Shown here piece by piece: positions 1 through 6,929 of a DNA stretch of 21,541 nucleotides; the first letter of the stretch is position 1, and the number at the start of each line of letters is the position of its first letter. The DNA comes from Rickettsia typhi (GTDB lineage: Bacteria; Pseudomonadota; Alphaproteobacteria; Rickettsiales; Deianiraeaceae): positions 1-21,541 of the forward strand of contig CAMAVG010000004.1 in NCBI GenBank assembly GCA_945861605.1, given 5' to 3'. Under the pieces are notes generated by a model. That model ran no database searches. It saw only the letters and a program-made list of their open reading frames with translations, and was not told where the DNA came from. The translations under genes were made by a program, and so were the position numbers.

Positions 1-245
1 TAATTGGTGCGTATCAAGGCGTTGTACCAACGCTGTTTGTTACCGCGTTTCCAGTTGCCGTGCGTTCTTCCGGCGTTTCTTTGAGTTACAACATTCCAGC
101 CGTTCTTTTTGGTGGAACTGCACCGATGATCCTCACTCTTTTTGCAAAACATGGAGGGCTCGTAACCACTGCTTACTATGTTATTTTTGGTTGTTTGTGT
201 AGCACCATAAGCTTGATTTACTTGCTTAGAAAGCCGAACAACTGA
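1..245 (+). CDS. MFS transporter, ProP/metabolite:H+ symporter-like, 3' end only
   Basis: Only the last ~80 residues are present; the reading frame is open from base 3 and stops with TGA at 243-245. The segment contains the loop FPVAVRSSGVSLSYN followed by a Gly-rich helix with AVLFGGTAPMI and a final hydrophobic helix ending in LLRKPNN. This Arg-(Ser/Thr)-Gly-(Val)-Ser-Leu-Tyr-Asn loop and the FGG-(T)-P helix are typical of the penultimate part of metabolite:H+ symporters such as ProP (proline/betaine), a family often expanded in Rickettsiales. An inner-membrane secondary transporter is inferred; the substrate cannot be read from this fragment. The true start lies outside the window. Confidence 0.75.
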   Translation, partial: IGAYQGVVPTLFVTAFPVAVRSSGVSLSYNIPAVLFGGTAPMILTLFAKHGGLVTTAYYVIFGCLCSTISLIYLLRKPNN

Positions 246-291
246 AAGAGATGCGTGTGGGGTGTTGCCTTGAAATTCGTTCTTGTTCTAC

Positions 292-303
292 TGTACTAGT
301 ACA
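292..303. promoter_or_regulatory. 12-base perfect palindrome in the gap 246-524
   Basis: TGTACTAGTACA is a perfect dyad 47 bases after the transporter stop. It could be an operator half-site pair or chance; it has no following T-run and is too short for a terminator. The rest of the 279-base gap is AT-rich and shows no credible gene. Confidence 0.25.
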
Positions 304-483
304 CTATAGCAAAAATAAAAATTGAGTGATTTTATATCATTGAAGCACAAATTTTTTAATTCTAAAGTATTTATTGGGACTAAACATTTAAGCATATTCC
401 GGCGATAGCATTGCCATTGGGAAGTAAAAAATGCCATTTACAATTCGTCTTTATATTTTATACAAAATTAATCACCAAAAAAC

Positions 484-512
484 TTGACAATTTCATAATC
501 GCAATTTTAAAA
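484..512 (+). promoter_or_regulatory. Candidate promoter of the tRNA-Thr gene
   Basis: A perfect -35 hexamer TTGACA at 484-489, preceded by C as in alphaproteobacterial CTTGAC boxes, is followed after about 17 bases by a weak AT-rich -10 (TTAAAA, 507-512). The tRNA begins 13 bases later. The -35 is clear; the -10 is a guess. Confidence 0.45.
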
Positions 513-524
513 AACCATCAGGTT

Positions 525-601
525 GCCGCCGTAGCACAGTTGGTAGTTGCGCGTCCTTGGTAAGGACGAGGTCGCCGGTTCGATTCCGGCTGGTGGCACC
601 A
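525..601 (+). tRNA. tRNA-Thr (anticodon GGT)
   Basis: The cloverleaf can be drawn by eye. The acceptor stem GCCGCCG (525-531) pairs with TGGTGGC (591-597), with two G-U pairs. The anticodon stem CGTCC/GGACG (552-556/564-568) encloses loop TTGGTAA with anticodon GGT at 559-561. The T arm is GCCGG-TTCGATT-CCGGC (574-590). Discriminator A598 and an encoded CCA (599-601) follow. It decodes ACC/ACT threonine codons. No terminator is evident before the small ORF that starts 23 bases downstream, so co-transcription is possible. Confidence 0.96.
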
Positions 602-624
602 GTTTTAGGTATTGATAGATTAAA

Positions 625-1143
625 ATGAGCATTGGCATTGAACTTGACATAGGCGGAACAATTGTTGGAGCAATAACACTCATCGTTTTGGCGTGGCAAA
701 TTCACGGGCAATCAAGTTTTAGCAAAAGAATTGCAGATTTGGAGTATATTAAATTAATTGAACCAAAATTGCTTGCCACACTTTATAAGTGCAGACTAAA
801 CAACAACAGTGAAAATGGAGGTTCAAATCCTTCTTTTGATTATTACAAATTCCACTTTTTTATGGGGTTCTTGGTTGAAGCTAGTACTAGACAGGATTCG
901 GTCAATGGAAGTCTACGGGGTTCGGTCAATGGAATTCGTGCTTTTACGCCAATTTACAAATCAGGAGAACTCAATAAAGAATACTTCAACGACAAGGGTA
1001 AATCTTTTCTGGAAAAATACTGTGAAATTTACGAAAATGCGGTTAAATGTATAAAAACCGAAGATATTAAAAATACATTCGTAGATTCAGAATTTGGAGA
1101 AGTCTTCAGGGTAATCAAGAATTACTTAAATAAAACACCATAA
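625..1143 (+). CDS. Hypothetical protein with a single N-terminal membrane segment
   Basis: 172 residues; the family is not recognised. Residues ~9-26 (GGTIVGAITLIVLAWQIH) form one hydrophobic helix, followed by a soluble, charged, mainly helical region with many Lys, Glu and Tyr, which suggests an N-terminally anchored protein. An AGG at 607-609 is too far (15 bases) to be a good ribosome site. Inside the gene, the 14-mer TTCGGTCAATGGAA recurs at 897-910 and 921-934 (period 24 bases, eight codons), giving two SVNG copies, a sign of recent slippage or duplication. It sits alone between tRNA-Thr and acnA, a typical place for acquired genes, but no integrase or attachment repeat is visible. An alternative frame (809-1054) is judged a shadow. 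Confidence 0.6.
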   Translation: MSIGIELDIGGTIVGAITLIVLAWQIHGQSSFSKRIADLEYIKLIEPKLLATLYKCRLNNNSENGGSNPSFDYYKFHFFMGFLVEASTRQDSVNGSLRGSVNGIRAFTPIYKSGELNKEYFNDKGKSFLEKYCEIYENAVKCIKTEDIKNTFVDSEFGEVFRVIKNYLNKTP

Positions 1144-1161
1144 CCACCCAACACATTTTCC

Positions 1162-1190
1162 TTGACATTTCCCCCGTGCCATTTTTCTAT
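1162..1190 (+). promoter_or_regulatory. Candidate promoter of acnA
   Basis: TTGACA at 1162-1167 (in the longer word CCTTGACATT) with a 17-base spacer to TTCTAT at 1185-1190. The start codon of acnA is 36 bases further on. The -35 is perfect and the -10 poor. A purine run AAAAGGAA (1203-1210) lies about 16 bases before the ATG and may be the ribosome site. Confidence 0.45.
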
Positions 1191-1225
1191 TTGTAATAAA
1201 TTAAAAGGAACTAATAAGCAAAATT

Positions 1226-3949
1226 ATGCCCGAAATTCAAGTGAACGCAAAGAAATATCAGTTTTTTAACCTTAACGATATCGCACAAAAACATGGCGTT
1301 GATATTTCCAAAATGCCGTTTTCAATTAAAATTCTTCTTGAAAATGTTGCCAGAAATTCAAGCAATGATGATATCATCAAAGTGCTTTCTTGGGTGAAAA
1401 ACAAGGGAAAATCTGCCAGTGAAGACCTTGAAATTCAATACCTTCCATATCGCGTTTTAATGCAAGATTTCACCGGCGTTCCTGCAATTGTTGACCTTGC
1501 CGCCATGCGTGATGCAACAAAAAAACTTGGCGGAGATGTCACCAAAATCAACCCAATTGCACCAGTTCACTTGGTAATTGACCACTCTGTTCAAGTGGAT
1601 TCCTACGCAGGCAAAAATTCTGCCGAAGAGAATACTCGCCTTGAAATGGAAAGAAACAAAGAGCGTTACGAATTCCTTAAATGGGGTCAAAAATCGTTCA
1701 ACAATCTTTTCGTTGTTCCACCCGGAACTGGAATTTGCCACCAAATTAATATTGAACACATTGCACCTGTTGTTGCTCAAAGGGATGAAATCCTGTTTTT
1801 TGATACCGTTGTCGGAACGGATTCACACACAACGATGGTGAACGGACTTGGAGTTCTTGGCTGGGGAGTTGGCGGAATTGAAGCCGAATCTGTGATGCTT
1901 GGGCAATCTGTCAGTTTGCTTTTGCCGGAGGTCATCGGTTTTGAACTAAGGGGCAGGCTCAACGAAGGAATTACAGCGACGGATTTAATCCTCACAGTCA
2001 CGCAAATGCTTCGATCCAAAGGAGTTGTTGAAAAGTTTGTCGAATTTTTTGGCGAAGGATTACTTTCGCTGAGCCTCGAAGACAGAGCAACAATCGCAAA
2101 CATGGCGCCGGAATATGGTGCAACTTGTGGCATTTTCCCAATTGATGACAAAACATTGGATTATCTCTATCTGACCGGTCGCTCAAACGAGCAAATTGAA
2201 ATCGTGCGTGAATACGCAAAGGCACAAGGTGTTTTTGGCGGGAATAATCACGCTGAATTTACCGATACCTTGACGCTTGACCTTTCAACCGTAAAACCTT
2301 GTATATCAGGACCAAAACGCCCACAGGATAAACTCCACCTTGATGCAGTTCCCACAAACTTTGACGAAACATTCGCAATTCAAAACGAAACACTAAACGC
2401 AAATAAACTTTGTGATGGCTCCGTCGTTATCGCAGCAATAACCTCTTGCACAAACACTTCAAATCCATCGGTGTTGATTGCAGCAGGGCTTTTAGCAAAA
2501 AAAGCGGTTGAAATGGGGTTAAAAGTTCCGTCGTTTGTCAAAACTTCACTCGCACCCGGTTCAAGAGTTGCCGAAAAATACCTTATTCAATCCGGTTTGC
2601 AGAAATACCTTGACGAGCTTGGGTTTAATGTCGTTGGTTTTGGTTGCACAACTTGCATTGGAAATTCGGGACCTCTAAACCCTGAAATTGAAAGGGAGAT
2701 TTCGGAAAAAAACCTTACCGTTTCCGCCGTTCTTTCGGGAAATCGAAACTTTGAGGGGCGAGTTCACGCCCTTGTGAAGGCGAATTATTTGGCATCACCA
2801 CCGCTTGTCGTTGCTTTTGCACTTCTTGGTACGGTTCGAAAAGATATTCTTTCCTCGCCAATCGGCGTTGATTTGAACGGAAATTCCGTGTTTTTGAAGG
2901 ATATCTGGCCATCAAATGAAGAAATTCAATCCGTTATGAAGCAGTTTGTGACTCGCGAAGTTTTCGTTGAAAAATACGCAAACATTTACGCAGGCACAAA
3001 GGAATGGCAGGCGATTAAGGTTGTCGAAAGCGATGTATACGCTTGGCAAAACGCTTCAACTTACATTGAAAATCCGCCATATTTCGAAGGAATGAACAAG
3101 GATTCTAGCGGAAAAATTGGTGATGTCATCAACGCAAAACCGTTGCTGATTCTTGGCGATTCAATCACAACAGATCACATTTCGCCAGCAGGAAACATTG
3201 CAAAGAACTCCCCAGCGGCAAAATTCCTTGAAGCAAATGGCGTGATTCCTGCGGACTTCAATTCCTATGGTGCAAGGCGTGGTTCGCACTCGGTTATGAT
3301 GCGTGGAACTTTTGCAAATATTCGCATAAAAAACGAAATGGCAACAGAAAACGGCATTTTAAAAGAGGGCGGATACTCCAAAAACTTCACAACAGGCGAA
3401 ATTTCATCTGTTTACGAAATTGCGATGGAAAATAAAAAAAATAACACACCAATGGTTGTTTTTGCTGGGAAGGAATACGGCACGGGGTCGTCTCGTGATT
3501 GGGCAGCAAAGGGAACTTATCTTTTGGGAGTCAAAGCAGTTATTGCGGAATCATTCGAAAGAATTCACCGCTCAAACCTTGTTGGAATGGGGGTTTTGCC
3601 ATTCGTTTTCAAAAATGGAGAGACTCGCAAAACATTAAATTTACAAGGCGATGAAATCATTTCGATCAAGAATTTACAAAATCTGACGCCATCGCAGGAA
3701 GTTCAAGCGGAAATTGAATATTCCAACGGAACGAAAAAAAAGATCACAATTATTTCAAGAATCAACACAAATCCCGAACTTGAATACATAAAAAATGGTG
3801 GAATCATGCACTTTGTCATTCGAAATACGGCGTTGAATGTGCCTCAAACCGTTTGTCAAACAAAGAATAAATGCAAAAACTGGCACTGGATTAAAACATT
3901 TTTTGCGAAGTTTTTCTGCTGCAAACACACAAATTGTTGCGAAAAATAA
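1226..3949 (+). CDS. acnA: Aconitate hydratase A with a Cys-rich C-terminal extension
   Basis: TCA-cycle enzyme interconverting citrate and isocitrate through a [4Fe-4S] cluster; cytosolic. At 907 residues it is slightly longer than the usual ~890. The family signature GTDSHTTMVNGLGVLGWGVG is near residues 197-216. The cluster cysteines are C408 (SCTNTSNPS) and C474/C477 (GCTTCIGNSGPL). The C-terminal swivel domain carries GDSITTDHISPAG and the GTGSSRDWAAKG loop. All key regions look intact, so an active enzyme is expected. After the usual end (NGGIMHFVIRNTAL) there is an extra 37-residue tail, residues 871-907, with six Cys (877, 883, 898, 899, 904, 905) plus aromatic and Lys residues; this is not part of the family. 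The TAA stop abuts the mnmE stop on the other strand with no base between. Confidence 0.97.
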   Translation: MPEIQVNAKKYQFFNLNDIAQKHGVDISKMPFSIKILLENVARNSSNDDIIKVLSWVKNKGKSASEDLEIQYLPYRVLMQDFTGVPAIVDLAAMRDATKKLGGDVTKINPIAPVHLVIDHSVQVDSYAGKNSAEENTRLEMERNKERYEFLKWGQKSFNNLFVVPPGTGICHQINIEHIAPVVAQRDEILFFDTVVGTDSHTTMVNGLGVLGWGVGGIEAESVMLGQSVSLLLPEVIGFELRGRLNEGITATDLILTVTQMLRSKGVVEKFVEFFGEGLLSLSLEDRATIANMAPEYGATCGIFPIDDKTLDYLYLTGRSNEQIEIVREYAKAQGVFGGNNHAEFTDTLTLDLSTVKPCISGPKRPQDKLHLDAVPTNFDETFAIQNETLNANKLCDGSVVIAAITSCTNTSNPSVLIAAGLLAKKAVEMGLKVPSFVKTSLAPGSRVAEKYLIQSGLQKYLDELGFNVVGFGCTTCIGNSGPLNPEIEREISEKNLTVSAVLSGNRNFEGRVHALVKANYLASPPLVVAFALLGTVRKDILSSPIGVDLNGNSVFLKDIWPSNEEIQSVMKQFVTREVFVEKYANIYAGTKEWQAIKVVESDVYAWQNASTYIENPPYFEGMNKDSSGKIGDVINAKPLLILGDSITTDHISPAGNIAKNSPAAKFLEANGVIPADFNSYGARRGSHSVMMRGTFANIRIKNEMATENGILKEGGYSKNFTTGEISSVYEIAMENKKNNTPMVVFAGKEYGTGSSRDWAAKGTYLLGVKAVIAESFERIHRSNLVGMGVLPFVFKNGETRKTLNLQGDEIISIKNLQNLTPSQEVQAEIEYSNGTKKKITIISRINTNPELEYIKNGGIMHFVIRNTALNVPQTVCQTKNKCKNWHWIKTFFAKFFCCKHTNCCEK

Positions 3950-5242
3950 TTATTTCCCAATACAAAACGACGAGAATATCTCCCCAAGGATGTCCTCGTT
4001 GTTAATTTCGCCAACTAAATGCGAAATATTATGAAGTGCAAGGCGAAATTGTTCGGAAAGAAGCTCCACAGGAAGGGATAAATCCGCTTTTTCAAGAATG
4101 GATTGCGTGGAAATAAGGATCGATTTCTGCCTTTCATTGCAAGAAAACCCAACAGATTGCATGTGCGACATTTGCTCCGTCAAAATTTCGTGAATTTTGT
4201 GCTCAAGTGCGGTAAAATTGCTTTGTGAAATGTTCACAAAATCAGTTTTGCATTGCCTTTGTGGGTGGATATCGCTTTTTGTAAAAACCGTGATAATCGT
4301 TCCGGAAAAATCTTTGATTTCAATTTCATCGCTCTCAAATTCCTTCAAAATAAGGATGACATCGGCTTTTTTTGCGATTTCCTTCGCCCTTTCAATGCCA
4401 ATTTGCTCAATTTCATCGTTTGAATTTCGAATGCCGGCGGTATCGATAAACTCCACTTTGAAGCCCGAGATATTGACAGTTTTACGGATAGCGTCGCGAG
4501 TCGTTCCGGCAATTTGCGAGACAATGGCATCGCTACTTTCGGTTATTGCATTGAAAAGCGACGATTTCCCGACATTTGGCTTGCCAAGAATGGCGATTTG
4601 GATATCAACATTTTCCTTTTTTTGCGAGAATTTGATCGTTTTTTGAAGATTTTCCACAAGTTTTTGCCTAATTTCTTCAATTTTTGCAAGAAATTCGAAT
4701 GAAATCGCTTCCTCCTCGGAAAAATCGATGAAAGTTTCAAGAAGTGCGATGATTTTTGTGATGTCTTGCTTAATTTTTTCGTAATAATCCTTGCAAATTC
4801 CGTTGAGTTCGTTCATCGCGAGCTTATGTTGTACATGGCTTTGGCTGAGGATCAACTTGTTAATTCCTTCGGCTTGTGTCAGTGATATTTTCCCATTTTG
4901 AACGGCGCGCATACAGAATTCCCCATTTTTTGCAAATGTAAAATTTGGCAAGGATCCAAGCAGGGAAAGGAATTTGGAGACTATGAAACTTGAAGAATGA
5001 AGCGAAATTTCAAGGACATCTTCGCCAGTGAATGATTTTGGATTTTGGAAAAATAGGGCGATTGCGTCATCAATTTGTTGGGAGTCACCGTCCAAAATTT
5101 TCACACGCATTGTTTTTCGATGCTCAATTTTTGTAATATTTGGAATGAATTTTGAAACGGCAAAAATGTTGCTTCCTGAAATTCTAATTGTGCAAACTGA
5201 TGAATTTACATGGTTGTTTATTGGTGCGAAAATCGTGTTCAT
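3950..5242 (-). CDS. mnmE: tRNA uridine-5-carboxymethylaminomethyl(34) synthesis GTPase MnmE
   Basis: With MnmG it modifies the wobble uridine of tRNAs reading NNA/NNG codons. At 430 residues it is a little shorter than the usual ~450. The N-terminal folate-binding domain starts TIFAPIN and carries the SFTGEDVLEI and NGEFCMRA motifs. A helical domain follows, with an inserted G domain: P-loop GKPNVGKSS (220-228), GTTRD (246-250), DTAGIR (267-272) and TKSD in place of NKxD (321-324). The C-terminal catalytic motif CIGK is intact (C427). ATG at 5242 is chosen because the protein begins there at the family's normal point; upstream open frame lies inside trmD. It starts one base after the trmD stop, so translational coupling is likely. 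Confidence 0.95.
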   Translation of the reverse strand: MNTIFAPINNHVNSSVCTIRISGSNIFAVSKFIPNITKIEHRKTMRVKILDGDSQQIDDAIALFFQNPKSFTGEDVLEISLHSSSFIVSKFLSLLGSLPNFTFAKNGEFCMRAVQNGKISLTQAEGINKLILSQSHVQHKLAMNELNGICKDYYEKIKQDITKIIALLETFIDFSEEEAISFEFLAKIEEIRQKLVENLQKTIKFSQKKENVDIQIAILGKPNVGKSSLFNAITESSDAIVSQIAGTTRDAIRKTVNISGFKVEFIDTAGIRNSNDEIEQIGIERAKEIAKKADVILILKEFESDEIEIKDFSGTIITVFTKSDIHPQRQCKTDFVNISQSNFTALEHKIHEILTEQMSHMQSVGFSCNERQKSILISTQSILEKADLSLPVELLSEQFRLALHNISHLVGEINNEDILGEIFSSFCIGK

Positions 5243-5243
5243 T

Positions 5244-5945
5244 TTATTCTTCTTCGATGAAATCCGTGCGTGCATTATAGAATTCCGTAACTTGTTTTGC
5301 ACTTTCAATTTGCCATAACTTGATGTTGGAGTGGTGTCCAGAACACAAAACCGGTGGAACTTCGAGATCATTCCAAATTGCAGGGCGGGTATACTGCGGA
5401 TATTCCATAAGGTTTTCAAACGCGGTGTTTGGCGAATATGATTCTTCGTGAAGTGAGGCAGAATTTCCGCAAACGCCGTCAAGGAGTCTCACTATTGATT
5501 CCATAATACACATTGCGGCGACTTCCCCCCCAAAAAGAACAAACTTCCCAATGCTAATTTCGGCAATATTGTAAAACTCTACAAGGCGAAAATCCACACC
5601 TTCAAATCTTCCGCAAATTATTATTATATCCCTGCTTGATTCCGCAAATTTCTGTGCCGATTTTTGCGTGTGCATGAATCCTCGTGGTGATGTCAATAAA
5701 ATGTGAGGGTTGTTGGAATTTTTGATGCAATGATCGAGTGCATTGCCAAGAACATCAGGACGCATAAGCATTCCGGAGCCCCCTCCATAAACTTCATCAT
5801 CGACTTTTTTGTGAATTCCAATGCCGTATTCCCGTAAATTACAAACTTCAAGATTCCACGCAACGCCCATTGATTTTGCAGGAAGTGAAATGCCAAGTAC
5901 TCCGGGGAAGACCTCGGGAAAAAGAGTTATTACCGTTATTTTCAT
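5244..5945 (-). CDS. trmD: tRNA (guanine(37)-N1)-methyltransferase TrmD
   Basis: SPOUT-fold, SAM-dependent enzyme making m1G37, which protects reading frame at proline and other codons. 233 residues, normal length. Visible motifs are TLFPEVFPG (N-terminus), YGGGSGMLMRPDVL (53-66), SPRGF (86-90), CGRFEGVD (111-118), the trefoil-knot segment GGEVAAM (139-145) and EYPQYTRP (181-188). R153 fits the catalytic Arg. The position usually Asp in DSF is Glu here (E168, EESY), and the C-terminal WR...RRPDL motif is altered to WQ...ARTDF. The gene overlaps the upstream lipoprotein stop by ATGA and precedes mnmE by one base, rather than sitting in the common rimM-trmD-rplS cluster. Confidence 0.95.
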   Translation of the reverse strand: MKITVITLFPEVFPGVLGISLPAKSMGVAWNLEVCNLREYGIGIHKKVDDEVYGGGSGMLMRPDVLGNALDHCIKNSNNPHILLTSPRGFMHTQKSAQKFAESSRDIIIICGRFEGVDFRLVEFYNIAEISIGKFVLFGGEVAAMCIMESIVRLLDGVCGNSASLHEESYSPNTAFENLMEYPQYTRPAIWNDLEVPPVLCSGHHSNIKLWQIESAKQVTEFYNARTDFIEEE

Positions 5946-6868
5946 AAGTTGAAAAATTCTTCAAATGTTTGGTTTTTTGCTTGATTCAAACACGCTTCAA
6001 AAGCCGCATTTGTTGCTTGCGAAGGCGATGTTGCTGAATTCCCGATGCACTTTTTTTCAAATTTTTCTTGCGAATTGTGTTGCATAATTGTGATTGTCAA
6101 GCCGGCAAGATGCGTGCTGTTGACTTGCGTCGTTTGCACTGAAGTTTGGTATGTTATTATGTTTTCCGCTTTTTGGAGAAGTGTGAACTTTTTTGCGAAT
6201 GCGTAGCTGAGGATATCGTGAATTGCGGAGTTCGTATTGACAATTTCGACTTTATATTTCGTTGCAAAATTATTGTATTCATTGATAATTGGTTGGCAGA
6301 AGTTTTCGTCCATTGCAAAACCAAGGGCATTGTAAAACCGCTCAAGCTCAACATATTCCTTGCATTTTGCGTTGATTTGACTCACCATTTTGACCTTAGT
6401 CACAATGTTTTTTGTAAGGTTGTATTGCTCAATTTGAGGTTTGATTTTTTGTCCTTTTGTGAGGAGGTTGTCGTTGAGGAGGTCGACAACTTTTGCCTTT
6501 GCGACGGAAACTGTTGTGTAGTATTCGCCTTTTTTGAATTCGGTTTTCTCAACTTTGTAATTTTGAATATTAATTGGCGGAGTTTTCATTCGCACGGTTT
6601 TTTTATATTCATTAGCGGAGTTTTCGTTGGCGGTGAAATCCTGAACCATTGTTGATGACGAGAGGGAAATATAGATTTTTTCCTTCAAATTCGCAAGTGC
6701 ATTTTCAATTGAGGCATTTTTTTCGGATGATTGTCCTGTTCCGTAAAGGGTTGTTTCGGTGTTTTGCGGTTCTTCCAAAAACCATTGCGGTGGTGTTGGC
6801 GATGAGGTTTCCTCCTGATTCGAACAGCCGGCAAAAATTATTGTGGCGATTATGAGTAATTTTAACAT
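5942..6868 (-). CDS. LPP20-like lipoprotein
   Basis: 308 residues. The N-terminus is a lipoprotein signal: MLKLLIIATIIFAGC with the lipobox FAGC and lipidation Cys at 15, so the protein should be exported and membrane-anchored. After a Ser/Thr/Pro linker, residues ~28-70 (PPQWFLEE, then LYGTGQSSEKNASIENALAN) resemble the LPP20 domain start (Pro-x-Trp, Tyr-Gly-x-Gly, Ala-rich helix). The remainder is helical and Gln/Asn-rich with no recognised motif. The start is set by a good ribosome site AGGAAG with a six-base spacer; an upstream in-frame start at 6907 is less likely. It heads an operon with trmD and mnmE. LPP20 assignment is moderate; function unknown. Confidence 0.8.
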   Translation of the reverse strand: MLKLLIIATIIFAGCSNQEETSSPTPPQWFLEEPQNTETTLYGTGQSSEKNASIENALANLKEKIYISLSSSTMVQDFTANENSANEYKKTVRMKTPPINIQNYKVEKTEFKKGEYYTTVSVAKAKVVDLLNDNLLTKGQKIKPQIEQYNLTKNIVTKVKMVSQINAKCKEYVELERFYNALGFAMDENFCQPIINEYNNFATKYKVEIVNTNSAIHDILSYAFAKKFTLLQKAENIITYQTSVQTTQVNSTHLAGLTITIMQHNSQEKFEKKCIGNSATSPSQATNAAFEACLNQAKNQTFEEFFNL

Positions 6869-6874
6869 TTTTTG

Positions 6875-6880
6875 CTTCCT
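6875..6880 (-). promoter_or_regulatory. Ribosome binding site fixing the lipoprotein start
   Basis: On the minus strand AGGAAG lies six bases before the ATG at 6868. It is the clearest Shine-Dalgarno sequence in the window and favours this start, which also gives the proper lipoprotein signal peptide. Confidence 0.7.
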
Positions 6881-6929
6881 AGTTGTCGATGCACGGTAAA
6901 TGAACAAAATAACTATTCAAGTTTTTTAT

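Noticed and set aside
493..711. 72-codon minus-strand frame over tRNA-Thr, including the phrase SRNRTGDLVLTKDAQ
   Set aside because: It is the antisense of the tRNA gene; this kind of spurious peptide is a common mis-annotation.
809..1054. 81-codon frame inside the 625-1143 gene
   Set aside because: It lies wholly within a longer same-strand frame that has a membrane helix and natural composition; no ribosome site or family resemblance.
4197..4646. 149-codon plus-strand frame opposite mnmE
   Set aside because: It is a shadow of the mnmE G domain on the other strand, where all motifs are intact.
5243..5482. N-terminal extension of mnmE to 5482
   Set aside because: The extra 80 codons run antisense-free but within the trmD coding region in another frame; the MnmE family begins at TIFAPIN, residue 2 of the shorter form.
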